From Alkalinema sp. CACIAM 70d (GTDB lineage Bacteria; Cyanobacteriota; Cyanobacteriia; Leptolyngbyales; Leptolyngbyaceae), in the NCBI GenBank assembly GCA_002148405.1, contig MUGG01000018.1, positions 1-64,000 of the forward strand: 64,000 nucleotides of DNA, given 5' to 3'. Both the position numbers and the translations under genes were made by a program. Position 1 is the stretch's first letter. The number at the start of each line of letters is the position of its first letter. The notes under the pieces are model-generated. The model did no database searches and was not told where the DNA came from. It saw only the letters and a list, made by a program, of their open reading frames with translations. Below, in pieces: positions 9,216 to 19,342 of the stretch.

Positions 9216-9337
9216 TTAAGCACCGTACTTTTCAATGATTTTGTCTAGCGCGACCGTACCTTCGGCATCAGTAATTAAAAGTACTGGATCGGTATAAGAA
9301 CAGTATGCCCAATCTACGTAAGTAGTAGCATTTTCAT
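9216..9337 (-). pseudogene. Small ORF (about 40 aa) broken by a one-base loss in an A-run
   Basis: A minus-strand frame ending TAA at 9216-9218 encodes a protein-like stretch (TTYVDWAYCSYTDPVLLITD, then GTVALDKIIEKYGA) but has no start in frame. An ATG at 9335-9337 is one base out: it reads MKMLLLT and then hits TAG. Adding one A to the AAAA run directly after it (9331-9334 on the plus strand) gives a continuous 40-residue protein starting MKNATTYVDW. So this is a small gene with a homopolymer frameshift, real or a base-calling error. It would be transcribed just ahead of the Nif11 gene. No family recognised. Confidence 0.45.
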
Positions 9338-9474
9338 TGGAGAAAGTTTATAACTTCTTCGTAAAGCCCCTACCAATGTCGCTGCAAATTCGGCAAAGAT
9401 ACTGACTGAGTTGATAACTCAAATCTGTCCATGGATAGATAGACAAATTCTCCAGGCAAGTTGATTAATTTGAA

Positions 9475-10344
9475 ATGCTAGAAAATTTACGGAATTTCCC
9501 CCCACAACCTCAAGTCCTCTCCATTGCAATGGAGTTAGAACCCGGTCAGCGTACACAACAGCCTGCCGCGTATTTAGCGATGGGAGAAGGCCCGCCCCTC
9601 TTAATGCTCCATGGCTTTTTAGGCGATCGCTCCTGTTGGATTCCGACCATGGAAAAGCTATCTTCCCACTTTCGCTGTATCGCCTTAGATTTACTCGGTT
9701 TTGGGGAGTCGGGAAAACCCGCTATTCGCTACGACATTGCCAAAGAAATTCAGTTTGTTCACCAAGTGATTGAACACCTATCCCTTGATCCTTGCTACAT
9801 CCTGGGCCATTCCTTTGGTGGGTGGGTGGCCGCAGCCTACGCAATCGCCTATCCCCAAGCGGTGAAAGGACTATTTTTGGCGGCTCCTGCAGGAATTCGA
9901 GATGATGAATTTTGTGGTCGCTATAACCACCTACGACCGCTCCTGTGGCCCCATCCAGTGGTGGACTGGGTACTTGCAGGATTGCGCCCGATCGCGGGCT
10001 TGATCAATCAACAAAAGGCTATGACAACCATTAGTTGGGCCAGAAAAGAACTCCAGGCCCAACCCGCAGCCCGTTCCTTTTTACTCGATCGCCTACGGCC
10101 AGAAGATGCAGTAGATACTGTAGAACAAGTCATTCATCAAATTCAGGCCCCTACGGTTGTAATTGCTGGAGATCGCGATGATACGATTCCCCTTTGGCAC
10201 TGCCAAACCTACGCCAGCCGCATTCCCAAGGCCCAACTCATTCGTCTACCTGAAGCAGGTCACAATTTGCCCCAGGCCCATTCAGCCTCGATCGCAGAAT
10301 TCATTCAAAATTTTGTGAGAGATTTTCCCTCTATGAAGAAGTGA
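9475..10344 (+). CDS. Alpha/beta-hydrolase fold protein
   Basis: 289 residues. The oxyanion loop LLMLHGFLGD (about 43-52), nucleophile elbow GHSFGG (Ser about 108), acid in AGDRDDTIP (about 237) and catalytic His in EAGHNLP (about 263) are all present in the standard order, so an active serine hydrolase of the 2-hydroxymuconic-semialdehyde hydrolase/epoxide-hydrolase-like superfamily is expected. The substrate cannot be told from sequence; close cyanobacterial relatives are usually only annotated as hydrolases. No signal peptide. The stop codon overlaps a 14-bp duplication. Confidence 0.88.
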   Translation: MLENLRNFPPQPQVLSIAMELEPGQRTQQPAAYLAMGEGPPLLMLHGFLGDRSCWIPTMEKLSSHFRCIALDLLGFGESGKPAIRYDIAKEIQFVHQVIEHLSLDPCYILGHSFGGWVAAAYAIAYPQAVKGLFLAAPAGIRDDEFCGRYNHLRPLLWPHPVVDWVLAGLRPIAGLINQQKAMTTISWARKELQAQPAARSFLLDRLRPEDAVDTVEQVIHQIQAPTVVIAGDRDDTIPLWHCQTYASRIPKAQLIRLPEAGHNLPQAHSASIAEFIQNFVRDFPSMKK

Positions 10345-10367
10345 GATAAATATAGTGAGATAAACAT
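10340..10367. repeat. 14-bp tandem duplication over a stop codon
   Basis: AGTGAGATAAATAT is followed directly by AGTGAGATAAACAT. The first copy contains the TGA stop of the hydrolase gene and the second copy duplicates it just outside the gene. Confidence 0.85.
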
Positions 10368-11384
10368 TAAGAGGAGTACTCCAGATCATCCTCCACGCAG
10401 GAACCTTCCCCTGTAGGAATCTTCCGCAAGATCAAATACCCTGCCTGAAAGACGCCTACTTTACAAATGGAACTCTTTTCCAGTCCAGCCCTATCTCGCT
10501 TTATCCCTAGGTGATATTATCCCGAAGGGAGCCTAATCAACACTAAGGGGTCGTTCGGAGTTGATACTACTGTGGTCAATGACTAGGTGATACCATTGCT
10601 AGCAGCTAGCCTATCCGTAAATTTACTGATTCCCCTGGGTTATTTGAAAAATTACTAAAGGCAGGGTTTTCGCTGATTATACTCTGGCGAGGATGAGGGC
10701 ATACTAAGCTATGGAAATTAGGTAGCGGTTCTAGATCAAGATTTCAGCCCTAAGACGAGCGGAAATTTGTTATCCTGAATCCTCTATAAGCACCATTGCA
10801 TCTCCTACCTAAACCTAATTCAAACCAATTGCCATTACTATTGCTTAAGACTCTTTTACTGTTGCCTTAGGTACTTTTACAGGTACTTTTCTCTGTGTTA
10901 GGTACTGCTAATTTCTAATATTTTTACAGTCCTAGACATGGCTTAAGTCCACTTAATTGCTAAAAAAATCGTCTTTGGTATTTACATTGGCAGAAGCAAC
11001 TGTATTAACTTCTTTTTGGGGGGCTGGGTAAACTATCTTTTATAGAGAGGCTGACTCACCTTCTCCGGAAAATTGATCTATCAAGTCCAAAAAGGTGAAG
11101 ATTAAATTACAGCAGAATAGGTCAAGTTTATGTTTGATGTTAGGTTTAACTTTCCAATTTTGTTTTGATTGAACTTTTTTGAATCTACCAGCGATCGGTG
11201 CGGAAAATGTGAATCTTGAAGGTTCCGACTGGAGAGTCATCACGATCGTTACTATAGCTTCTGTCAATTTGCTGTAAGACTGTATGTTCAATATTTTGCG
11301 TATTTTGCGTAAAGTATTTTGCGTAAAGTATTTGAATCTAAATTTCATTGATAAATTTTAACTGGTGCACGAAAGGAACCACCC
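10368..11384. other. Long intergenic region without a convincing gene
   Basis: About 1 kb, AT-rich toward the right. No ORF with protein-like composition; a minus-strand frame near 11040-11348 is Lys/Phe/Ile-rich and lacks a ribosome-binding site. A TATACT hexamer is seen near 10679, with no matching -35. I see no tRNA or known small-RNA signature. The right part holds a 14-bp repeat (11292-11332). It may contain the promoter and a long leader of the GGDEF-EAL gene. Confidence 0.4.
11292..11332. repeat. 14-bp tandem repeat TATTTTGCGTAAAG
   Basis: Two full adjacent copies (11301-11328) are preceded by a 9-base partial copy (TATTTTGCG) and followed by TATTTGAAT. The array lies 53 bp upstream of the GGDEF-EAL gene. 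Confidence 0.85.
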
Positions 11385-13547
11385 ATGGCGACTGAAAGAT
11401 GGAGAAGTAACTCGGAAACACTGGGGCTACCAGTTAAAAGTGAAAATGATTGGTTATTAAGAACCGTTCTAGAAAACCTCAATGATGGCATTATCGTGAC
11501 CGATCTGGATAACCAGATACTTCACGTCAATTCCAGAATTGCGAAGCTGGTGGGTTTTTCTCCCGCAGATATGGTGGGTCAATCAGCCCAAAAATTCCTA
11601 TCTATGATCGAGGGTTGGCTCTATTTCTGCACCACGCCGGATCAAGTGCCTGTCAACCGATGTGAATGGAAAGAAGGACAACTGCGCCGAAAAGATGGAC
11701 GGCAATTTTGGGCAGAGGTCAACTCAACCCTGCTCTACGATAGTGACGGTCAAACGATTGGTAACTTAATCACCGTCACGGATATTACCGAACGTAAATG
11801 GTTGGAAGAATATTTAAGACTCCTGGAATCCGTTGTGGTCAATGCCAATGAAATTGTCATGATCACTCAATGTGAAGCCGAAGAAGATCCACTGGATTTA
11901 CGGATCGTCTATGTTAACGAAGCCTTTTTGAAGGTAACAGGCCATCGGGCTGCGGATGTGATTGGAAAAACACCTCGCATTCTAGTGGGGCCAGAGACCG
12001 ATTGGGACGAAGTCAATCGAGTCCGCACGGCTATGGTGCAACTTGAATCTGTCAAAGCAGAACTCTTGTTACATCGCAAGGATCGGAGCTATTTTTGGGC
12101 AGATAGTAATACAGTGCCCATTCGCAACGAGCATGGGCAAGTCACTCATTTTGTCTCCGTTATGCGGGAAGTCACCGAACGCAAGGAGGCAGAAAATCAG
12201 TTACGTCGTAATGCCTTCTACGATTCGTTGACCGGATTATCCAATCGCTTGATGTTCATGGAGCGTCTGGCCCAGGTCGTAGCCCGTCGGGAGACTGATC
12301 CAAACTATCTATTTGCGGTGCTCTTCTTGGATCTCGATCGCTTTAAGGTGATCAACGATAGCTTGGGACATATTGTCGGCGATCAGTTGCTGATTGAGAT
12401 TGCCCGTCGGCTCGAGGGCTGTGTGAAGAAGACCGATCTAGTTGCACGGCTGGGGGGCGATGAGTTTACGATCCTACTAGACAATATTCAGGGCGTGGAA
12501 TCGGCCCATCAAGTGGCGGAACGGATTCATCAAGAATTGGGCCGATCGTTTCTATTGAATGGCCATGAAGTATTTACGACCGTCAGTATTGGGATCGCCC
12601 TCAGCACGACCAGCTTTGAGCACACTGAAGATCTGTTGCGGGGGGCCGATATCGCCATGTATCGTGCTAAGGCTCTGGGTAAAGCCTGTCATGAGGTGTT
12701 TGATACAGAGATGCATAGCCATGTAATGGCCTTGATGCAACTGGAAAATGACCTGCGACGGGCGATCGAGCGGGAAGAGTTTCAGGTTTACTATCAACCG
12801 ATCGTCTCCCTCACCACCGGGCGGGTAGCAGGATTTGAAGCTTTGATTCGGTGGCAACATCCCGATCGGGGCTTGATTTCCCCGGCTCAATTTATTCCCT
12901 TAGCAGAAGAAACCGGACTGATCATTCCCATGGGCCATTGGGTTTTGCGGGAAGCCTGCCGTCAACTGGGCCGCTGGCAAACCCAATATCCCCACCATCA
13001 GCCGCTTTCAGTGAGTGTCAATCTCTCTAGCCGCCAGTTCTCCCAAGCTGGGGTGATTGAGATGATTAACGAAGTTCTGCAAGAGTCGGGACTCCCCCCC
13101 GCCTGTCTCAAACTGGAAATCACCGAGACAGCCATTATGGAAAATACAGCGTCTGCGATGGATACGCTGTCGAAGCTAAAGGCGATGGGCGTCAAGCTAT
13201 CAGTAGATGACTTTGGCACGGGCTATTCTTCCCTGGGTTATCTCTACCGTTTCCCCATGGACGTACTGAAGATCGATCGCTCTTTCATCAGCCGCGTAGA
13301 CATTGATGGCGAGAAGTTGGAACTGGTGCGCACCATTATTACCCTGGCCTGGAACCTAGGGATGGAAGTGATTGCGGAAGGGGTGGAAACCACAAAGCAG
13401 TTGGCACAGCTGAAGATGCTGAAATGCGAGTATGGTCAGGGCTATCTCTTCTCCAAGCCGATGTCCCCCGAGGATGCTGAAAAATTCCTCGATCGAGCTA
13501 ATCCGTTGGAACACCTTGCCCAACTGTTTCCTGGCGATCATCGGTAG
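11385..13547 (+). CDS. PAS-PAS-GGDEF-EAL cyclic-di-GMP signalling protein
   Basis: 720 residues with no signal peptide or membrane segment. Two PAS/PAC sensor domains (about 25-145 and 150-272) precede a GGDEF domain (about 275-440) with an intact LGGDEF (about 356-361) and an EAL domain (about 455-705) that keeps EAL (about 484), the VNLSSRQF Asn, LEITE, DDFGTGYSSL, LKIDRSF, AEGVE and GYLFSKP. Both cyclase and phosphodiesterase look competent. The inhibitory RxxD site upstream of GGDEF reads KKTD, so product inhibition may be weak. Possible cofactors in the PAS domains (heme, flavin) cannot be judged. It is monocistronic, with a long intergenic region upstream and convergent mutS downstream. 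Confidence 0.95.
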   Translation: MATERWRSNSETLGLPVKSENDWLLRTVLENLNDGIIVTDLDNQILHVNSRIAKLVGFSPADMVGQSAQKFLSMIEGWLYFCTTPDQVPVNRCEWKEGQLRRKDGRQFWAEVNSTLLYDSDGQTIGNLITVTDITERKWLEEYLRLLESVVVNANEIVMITQCEAEEDPLDLRIVYVNEAFLKVTGHRAADVIGKTPRILVGPETDWDEVNRVRTAMVQLESVKAELLLHRKDRSYFWADSNTVPIRNEHGQVTHFVSVMREVTERKEAENQLRRNAFYDSLTGLSNRLMFMERLAQVVARRETDPNYLFAVLFLDLDRFKVINDSLGHIVGDQLLIEIARRLEGCVKKTDLVARLGGDEFTILLDNIQGVESAHQVAERIHQELGRSFLLNGHEVFTTVSIGIALSTTSFEHTEDLLRGADIAMYRAKALGKACHEVFDTEMHSHVMALMQLENDLRRAIEREEFQVYYQPIVSLTTGRVAGFEALIRWQHPDRGLISPAQFIPLAEETGLIIPMGHWVLREACRQLGRWQTQYPHHQPLSVSVNLSSRQFSQAGVIEMINEVLQESGLPPACLKLEITETAIMENTASAMDTLSKLKAMGVKLSVDDFGTGYSSLGYLYRFPMDVLKIDRSFISRVDIDGEKLELVRTIITLAWNLGMEVIAEGVETTKQLAQLKMLKCEYGQGYLFSKPMSPEDAEKFLDRANPLEHLAQLFPGDHR

Positions 13548-13617
13548 GAAAATCGATCGGGAGAATCTTGATCGCACAAGCTAAGTTGGGGTATCTAATC
13601 GCGAGAGCCTCAGCAGG

Positions 13618-16413
13618 TCAGTTGCCGAAGATATCCAGTTGATAGTCTGGTGCCGCTGTGTCAGAGACCCGATCGGCGCGATCGCTGGGCTTGACTGTGG
13701 ATTTCCGGGATCGGGTCGCTTTTGGGCTGGGATGTTGCGGATCGTGGCCATGGCGTAGGCCGACGGCAATTTTGCTGTGTTGCTCAATTTGCCCCATGAC
13801 TTGTTTGGCTCGTGTAATCACCGACGGCGGCAATCCGGCAAGGCGACCCGCTTCGATGCCGTAGGAGCGATCGGCCCCCCCCGGTTGCACCTGATGCAAA
13901 AAGACGATTTGATCGGGCAGTTCCTTCACGGTGACCTGGTAATTGGCCACGTTGGACAGAATCGACGCGAGCTCATTCAACTCGTGGTAATGGGTGGCAA
14001 AAATCGTGCGCGCGGTAATTTCCTGGGCCAGATATTCCGCCACGGCCCAAGCGATCGACAGACCATCAAACGTAGCCGTACCCCGACCAATTTCGTCCAG
14101 CAGTACCAGGGAGCGATCGCTGGCATGGTTCAAAATATTGGCCGTCTCGTTCATTTCCACCATAAAGGTTGATTGGCCCGTCGCCAGGTCATCCACTGCG
14201 CCCACTCGGGTAAAAATGCGATCGCAAATTCCCAACCGCGCCGATTGGGCAGGCACAAAGCTGCCCACCTGGGCCATGAGTTGAATTAAGCCGACCTGCC
14301 GTAGATAGCAGGATTTGCCGCTGGCATTCGGCCCGGTCAGAATGATTAAGTCCGGTGCAGGCGTGTCCGATGGCTGGGATTTTTGGGATTTTTGGCTGGG
14401 GTCAGAACTCGGCACCGTGACCCGTCCTAGATGGGTGGAATTGGGGACAAAAAAGCCAGCGGGTAAAGACTGTTCTACGACCGGATGGCGACCGGCTTGA
14501 ATCACCAGCAGGCGATCGTCGGTCATGTCCGGGCAGCAATAGCCTTGATAAACCGCCACCTCCGCCAGCCCCGCCAGCACGTCCGCCGCCGCCACCGCCC
14601 GCGCCACCTGCCGAATCTCCTCCGCCTGTTCCCCCACCTGCGATCGTAGACTGACAAAGATTTCATACTCCAGCCGTCCCAGTTCTTCCTTGGCGGTGAG
14701 CAGCCGATTTTCGCACTCCTTCAGGTCGGGGGTAATGTAGCGTTCCTCATTGGTCAAAGTCTGCTTGCGGATGTAGTCCGGCGGCACTTGGTCGGCCTTG
14801 TTGCGGGAGATGCTGAGGTAGTAGCCAAAGGTCTTGTTGTAGCCCACTTTCAGGGTAGAAATACCCGTTTTTTCCCGCTCCGTCAGTTCCAGACTGGAAA
14901 TCCACTGCTGATCCTGCTCCACCTGCTGGCGACGATCGTCCAGTTCCAGATTGACCCCAGGCCGAATCAGGCCCCCTTCCGTCAAGCTCAGGGGCGGCTT
15001 TTCCACTAAATGACTGCGGAGCAAGTGGGCCAGTTCTTCTAAGATTGGCGGCACCGTTTGCAGGACTCGCAAGTAGGGCGATCGGGCCTGGGCGACTAGG
15101 GCCGCTAGGGCAGGCAATTTTTCCAAGGAATCCGCCAGCGCGACGAGATCGCGCGGTGTGGCTGTGCCGGAACCCGCCCGTCCTGCCAGCCGCTCCAGAT
15201 CGTAAATTTGCCGCAGTAGTTTTTGGATGTCCTCCCGCAGCAGGCCGTTGTCTACCAATTCCCGAATCGTGTCCTGGCGGGCTGCAATACCGAGGCGATC
15301 GAGGAGGGGTTGCTGGAGCCAGCGCCGTAGGGCACGGGAGCCCATGGGTGTAATCGTGCGATCGAGGGCCCAGAGCAGAGAGCCATGGAAGGTGCCATCC
15401 CGCTGGGTTTGGGTAATTTCCAAGTTGCGCCGGGTCGAGCCATCCAGCACCAGAAATTCCGTCAGCGTATAGGTCGCCAGCAATTGTAACGGCACCTGTA
15501 CCTGGGCTTGGCCTGCTTCCCACTGCCGTTCCGATGTGCTTTCCAAATAGTCCAGTAACCCGCCCGCCGCCCGCACCGCCAACGGTAACGTTTCGCAACC
15601 CATGGCTTCTAGCGATCGCACCCGGAACCGTTGCAGTAGCCGATTGCGAGCCTCCGCCTGCACAAAGCCACTCTGGGGCCGCAGGGTGTAGCAAAATTGC
15701 GGCGGCAGACAACTGGGGATCTGCTCGCTTTTTTCCCCCGGTCGCAGTAGGCCCACTAAGTCGGGGGCATTGGTGGGATAGAGCACCTCCGCTGGTTGTA
15801 ACCGTTGTAACTCGTGGGTCAGTTGTTCCAGGCCGGTGGCTTGGGTTGTGAAGAATTCTCCGGTGGAAATGTCGGCATAGGCCAAGCCCCAATGCTGATT
15901 CGCCACCACCACGGCGGCCAGGAAATTATTGCGCCGCGCATTCAGCATCCCCTCTTCCAGCAAGGTTCCCGGCGTAATTACCCGCGTCACTTCCCGCCGT
16001 ACCAGCGTCCCCTGGGCCTCTGCTGGATCTTCGACCTGATCACAGACGGCGATCGCGAAGCCCTTTTCCACCAATTGGGCACAGTAGCGATCGAGGGCAT
16101 GGTGGGGAATGCCAGCCAAGGGAACGCGCCCCACTTCCTTGCCGCCATCCTTGCTGGTCAGTACCAATTCCAGTTCCCGCGCGATCGTCACCGCATCCTG
16201 AAAGAAGGTCTCAAAAAAATCGCCCACCCGATACAGCAGCAACGCCTGGGGATACTGATCCTTCATGTCCGCATAATGCCGCATCATCGGCGTCAGGGCC
16301 TCCCGATCGACCGATCGATGATCGGCGTATTTCACCGCGTGCTTGATCAACCGTTCCGGCAACCCTTGGGTCGGGTCGATCGCATTGGAGGAATCAGGAG
16401 GAAGCTGGGACAT
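13618..16413 (-). CDS. mutS: DNA mismatch repair protein MutS
   Basis: 931 residues from ATG 16413; the frame extends to 16455, but the internal start matches the usual N-terminus better. It recognises base mismatches and small loops. The mismatch-binding Phe-x-Glu is in [11 protein letters not shown]; connector, core and clamp domains follow; the ATPase has Walker [14 protein letters not shown], the Walker B/signature region [20 protein letters not shown], and the H in FATHYHEL. A Ser-rich insertion ([18 protein letters not shown]) sits just before Walker A, and a basic tail follows the HTH. Convergent with the GGDEF-EAL gene and divergent from the GNAT gene. MutS activity bears on the slippage-type repeats seen elsewhere in the window (inference). 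Confidence 0.97.
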   Translation of the reverse strand: MSQLPPDSSNAIDPTQGLPERLIKHAVKYADHRSVDREALTPMMRHYADMKDQYPQALLLYRVGDFFETFFQDAVTIARELELVLTSKDGGKEVGRVPLAGIPHHALDRYCAQLVEKGFAIAVCDQVEDPAEAQGTLVRREVTRVITPGTLLEEGMLNARRNNFLAAVVVANQHWGLAYADISTGEFFTTQATGLEQLTHELQRLQPAEVLYPTNAPDLVGLLRPGEKSEQIPSCLPPQFCYTLRPQSGFVQAEARNRLLQRFRVRSLEAMGCETLPLAVRAAGGLLDYLESTSERQWEAGQAQVQVPLQLLATYTLTEFLVLDGSTRRNLEITQTQRDGTFHGSLLWALDRTITPMGSRALRRWLQQPLLDRLGIAARQDTIRELVDNGLLREDIQKLLRQIYDLERLAGRAGSGTATPRDLVALADSLEKLPALAALVAQARSPYLRVLQTVPPILEELAHLLRSHLVEKPPLSLTEGGLIRPGVNLELDDRRQQVEQDQQWISSLELTEREKTGISTLKVGYNKTFGYYLSISRNKADQVPPDYIRKQTLTNEERYITPDLKECENRLLTAKEELGRLEYEIFVSLRSQVGEQAEEIRQVARAVAAADVLAGLAEVAVYQGYCCPDMTDDRLLVIQAGRHPVVEQSLPAGFFVPNSTHLGRVTVPSSDPSQKSQKSQPSDTPAPDLIILTGPNASGKSCYLRQVGLIQLMAQVGSFVPAQSARLGICDRIFTRVGAVDDLATGQSTFMVEMNETANILNHASDRSLVLLDEIGRGTATFDGLSIAWAVAEYLAQEITARTIFATHYHELNELASILSNVANYQVTVKELPDQIVFLHQVQPGGADRSYGIEAGRLAGLPPSVITRAKQVMGQIEQHSKIAVGLRHGHDPQHPSPKATRSRKSTVKPSDRADRVSDTAAPDYQLDIFGN

Positions 16414-16635
16414 AGCAAGGCAGGACAAGGAAAAGACAGAACAGAAATCAGCCAAAAATGAATCGTGACTCCCACGATCGGCATTTTCACCACTCTAGAA
16501 CAATTCCACCAGCGACCAAAACCCAGTTACAAAAAACGCACCCCTTTACCCTCCCACCCTTGCCTTTCCCACCCGTTCCCTAGAATTTTCTCCACTCACC
16601 CCCCGAGCAAAACCCCGTGCGGTAGGATAGCACCT

Positions 16636-17286
16636 ATGGGTTTACAGTTTCCGGTTGATGCAATTACCGTGCGGCCTGCCGAGATCAGTGATACGGCGTG
16701 GGGCGCAGATTTACTCTTTTCCGCAGGCAAGGGGTTGTTTAGCTATGTCTTCGCGTCTACTCCAGAAAAGGCGCAAGAAACCCTCCAACAAGCATTTGCA
16801 GCTCCCAACCATGCCTTCAGCTATGAGTACGCCCAAGTTGTCGAAGTCCACGATCGGGCAGCGGGTCTGATTCTGGGTTATCCCGGCGACCTGAAGCGGA
16901 AGCTAGAGGAAAACGTTCAGGGGATCATGGCCCACCTTTTGCCAATCAGCCGAGTTCCACGAATTTTGGTGAATTTGGCCGATCTGAGTCGGATTAAGCA
17001 GGAGGTCGATCTCGATGATTATTTTGTTTTGAGCCTCTGCATTACCCCGGAGTTTCGTAACCGTGGCCTTGGCTCTGCCCTGCTCCAAGATACGGAACTG
17101 GAAGCCCAAGACCTTGGCTGTCAGCGCATTTGTACAGATGTGACCTATCACAATCTGCAAGCCCGTAAGCTGTTTGAACGGCTAGGCTACACCGTCACCT
17201 GCAGTAAGACCAGCCATCGCTTTGAGACGATGACCGATGCGGGGGGACTCCATCGCCTAGAAAAAAATTTGGAGAATCGATCGTAA
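16636..17286 (+). CDS. GNAT-family N-acetyltransferase
   Basis: 216 residues from ATG 16636, preceded by TAGGATAG; the frame is open back to 16465, but that part is Pro/His/Lys-rich and not protein-like. The GNAT core shows the acetyl-CoA loop pattern in ITPEFRNRGLGSALLQD (R-x-x-G-x-G/A) near residues 137-153 and the beta-5/alpha-4 segment NLQARKLFERLGY. The acceptor is unknown. Its TAA overlaps the ATG of lnt by one base, so the two are translationally coupled; modification of an envelope-related substrate is possible but only inferred. Confidence 0.87.
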   Translation: MGLQFPVDAITVRPAEISDTAWGADLLFSAGKGLFSYVFASTPEKAQETLQQAFAAPNHAFSYEYAQVVEVHDRAAGLILGYPGDLKRKLEENVQGIMAHLLPISRVPRILVNLADLSRIKQEVDLDDYFVLSLCITPEFRNRGLGSALLQDTELEAQDLGCQRICTDVTYHNLQARKLFERLGYTVTCSKTSHRFETMTDAGGLHRLEKNLENRS

Positions 17287-18962
17287 TGGGGCGTCAGATG
17301 CCGTTAGACCGGATTGTGGGAAAACCGCTGCCGTTCCAGACTCGAGTGGGGCTAAAATCCCTGGGTCTTGCTCTCTTGGCGGGGCTGTTGATGAGCTTGG
17401 CCCCTGCACCGCTGAATTACTGGCCGATCGCTTGGATCGCCTTGGCCCCGCTCTGGGTTTTGGCCGTGCAGGGCCGCTGGAAAGTTGCAGCTTTGTGGGG
17501 CTTTGCTTACCACGGCATTTCCCTATTTTGGATTACGGGCTTGCATCCGTTGACTTGGTTGGGACTGTCCTGGTTTACCAGTGTGGCGATCGTGACCGTA
17601 ATCTGGCTGTTCATCACGGGCTGGGGCGTGGCGACGGTACTGGCCTGGGCGTGGACAATGGCCTGGATGGGGCGACGGCAGTTTCCTACGGGTGTTCGAG
17701 TTTTGGCAGGGACAGCCCTCTGGTGTGCCCTAGAAACGCTACGGAACCACAGCCCCCTCGATTGGACGACCTTGGCCTATACCCAGAGTCCCGGCAATCC
17801 TGTGATTCTGCACTTAGGGCAACTGGCGGGGCCGATGGCCGTGACCGCTGCGATCGTGGCCGTAAATGGGTTACTAGCCGAAGCGTGGTTAGCGGGCAAA
17901 CCTCAAACGGGAATCCCTTGGCCTGCGGGCAGTTCCCTAAAAAGCTCTCTAAAAGCTCTAAAAGGTGTCCTAGGCAATCACTTACCCCCCAGCCAAAAAG
18001 CTAAGCTCCTGCGCGCGATCGGGCTTCTCCTCGTCAGCCACGCGATCGGCCTTTGGCTGTATTGGCAACCCTTGGGGACGTCACCTGCAACTGCTTTGAG
18101 CGTAGGATTGATTCAAGGCAACGTACCCACTCGGATCAAACTATCCCGGCAAGGTATTCAACAAGCGTTGCACAATTATTCTCTGGGATACCGGATTTTA
18201 GCCGATCAAGGGGCTAATCTGATCGTCACGTCGGAAGCTGCGATGCCCTTTGAATGGCAAGACCGATCCCCGACTGTTTTGGATCAAGTGCTGGCCGATC
18301 GGCAAGTTCCCTTGGTGCTCGGTTCCTTTGGCCAGCGGGGCGATCGGACGACCCAAGCAATGCTCATGCTGAATTCCCAAGGACAAATCCAGAGCCAGTA
18401 CGACAAGGTGAAAGTCGTGCCCTTGGGAGAATCCTTGCCCTTTGAAGAGATACTGGGAAAATTTATCGGTCGTCTCTCACCGATTAAAAGTTATCTACTG
18501 GCTGGAGCCACCCATCAACGGTTTGTCACGCCCTTTGGCAATGCCGCAATCGGGATTTGCTATGAGTCAGCCTTTCCAGAACTCTTTCGGGATCAGGTTC
18601 AGGGGGGAGCGCAGTTTTTAATTACAGCGTCCAACCTGGATCCCTATAGTTCCGTCCTCATGGCACAACACCAAGCCCACGATCTGATGCGGGCGATCGA
18701 AACCGATCGCTGGATTGTGCGGGCGACAAATACGGGCTACTCCGGCATCATCAATCCCCATGGTCAGATTCTTTGGCGATCGGCAGCCCATGAATTTACC
18801 GTGCATCGGGCAACAATCCATCGCCGCCAAACGCAAACCCTCTACACCCGTTGGGGCAATTGGCTCACACCTGTTTTACTGATTTTGAGTAGTATTTGGA
18901 TTCTGCGGCAGCTGAAATTTAGCCCGATGCCATTCCAGTCATCTAACCATTCTTCGAATTAA
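17286..18962 (+). CDS. lnt: Apolipoprotein N-acyltransferase
   Basis: 558 residues. An integral membrane enzyme that adds the third acyl chain to the N-terminal Cys of lipoproteins. About six N-terminal membrane segments (25-240) precede a periplasmic carbon-nitrogen hydrolase domain with the catalytic triad Glu (TSEAAMPF, about 317), Lys (DKVKVVPLGE, about 373) and Cys (GICYES, about 424). A C-terminal hydrophobic segment (LTPVLLILSSIWIL) completes the usual topology. The gene starts inside the stop codon of the upstream GNAT gene (TAATG). The four predicted lipoproteins at 0.2-7.1 kb are natural substrates. Confidence 0.96.
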   Translation: MGRQMPLDRIVGKPLPFQTRVGLKSLGLALLAGLLMSLAPAPLNYWPIAWIALAPLWVLAVQGRWKVAALWGFAYHGISLFWITGLHPLTWLGLSWFTSVAIVTVIWLFITGWGVATVLAWAWTMAWMGRRQFPTGVRVLAGTALWCALETLRNHSPLDWTTLAYTQSPGNPVILHLGQLAGPMAVTAAIVAVNGLLAEAWLAGKPQTGIPWPAGSSLKSSLKALKGVLGNHLPPSQKAKLLRAIGLLLVSHAIGLWLYWQPLGTSPATALSVGLIQGNVPTRIKLSRQGIQQALHNYSLGYRILADQGANLIVTSEAAMPFEWQDRSPTVLDQVLADRQVPLVLGSFGQRGDRTTQAMLMLNSQGQIQSQYDKVKVVPLGESLPFEEILGKFIGRLSPIKSYLLAGATHQRFVTPFGNAAIGICYESAFPELFRDQVQGGAQFLITASNLDPYSSVLMAQHQAHDLMRAIETDRWIVRATNTGYSGIINPHGQILWRSAAHEFTVHRATIHRRQTQTLYTRWGNWLTPVLLILSSIWILRQLKFSPMPFQSSNHSSN

Positions 18963-19063
18963 TTTTGCTTGAAAGATTATGCAATGGACGTGGGCACAAT
19001 GATCAAGTAATCGCAGTGCCCCCCTCGCAAGCCAATTGTTTGAATTAAATTAGCTTTGCATTC

Positions 19064-19243
19064 TCAAGACCGATCGAGGGGAGGATGGATGGAGAGGGGG
19101 AAGCGATCGTCTACCCAGCGATCTAAATCTGCAATCTGCGATCGAATTAACCGATCCCACTCTTGGATTTTCTGTTCATCGCGGCTTTTTTGCTTTGCGG
19201 CCCAAGAGAATTTTAAGCCCATTGGCCATTTCCGAGTTTTCAT
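19064..19243 (-). CDS. Small basic protein (59 aa), unknown
   Basis: A complete frame of 59 codons from ATG 19243 to TGA at 19064-19066, with GAGGGAT about 6 bases upstream of the start. The translation (MKTRKWPMGLKFSW, then EQKIQEWDRLIRSQIADLDR) is charged, probably helical and protein-like. It lies 99 bp downstream of the bestrophin gene on the same strand and could share its transcript. No family recognised. An alternative is chance openness in a HIP1-rich region. Confidence 0.5.
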   Translation of the reverse strand: MKTRKWPMGLKFSWAAKQKSRDEQKIQEWDRLIRSQIADLDRWVDDRFPLSIHPPLDRS

Positions 19244-19342
19244 ATACCTATCCCTCTAGCCACGATCGTGCCACTCAAGGTGTCTTGGGCAGACCTTATT
19301 GTTGGCAAGAGATAACTTGGACTACTCAGAAAGATGACCGAT

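Noticed and set aside
11040..11348. 102-residue minus-strand frame upstream of the GGDEF-EAL gene
   Set aside because: Lys/Phe/Ile-rich translation of AT-rich DNA, partly made by the TATTTTGCG repeat, and no ribosome-binding site.
14747..15892. 381-residue open frame on the minus strand
   Set aside because: It is an out-of-frame shadow of mutS with Gly/Pro/Ser/Arg-rich composition; mutS itself is intact with all motifs.
17432..18004. 190-residue plus-strand frame
   Set aside because: Shadow frame inside lnt; composition is not protein-like.
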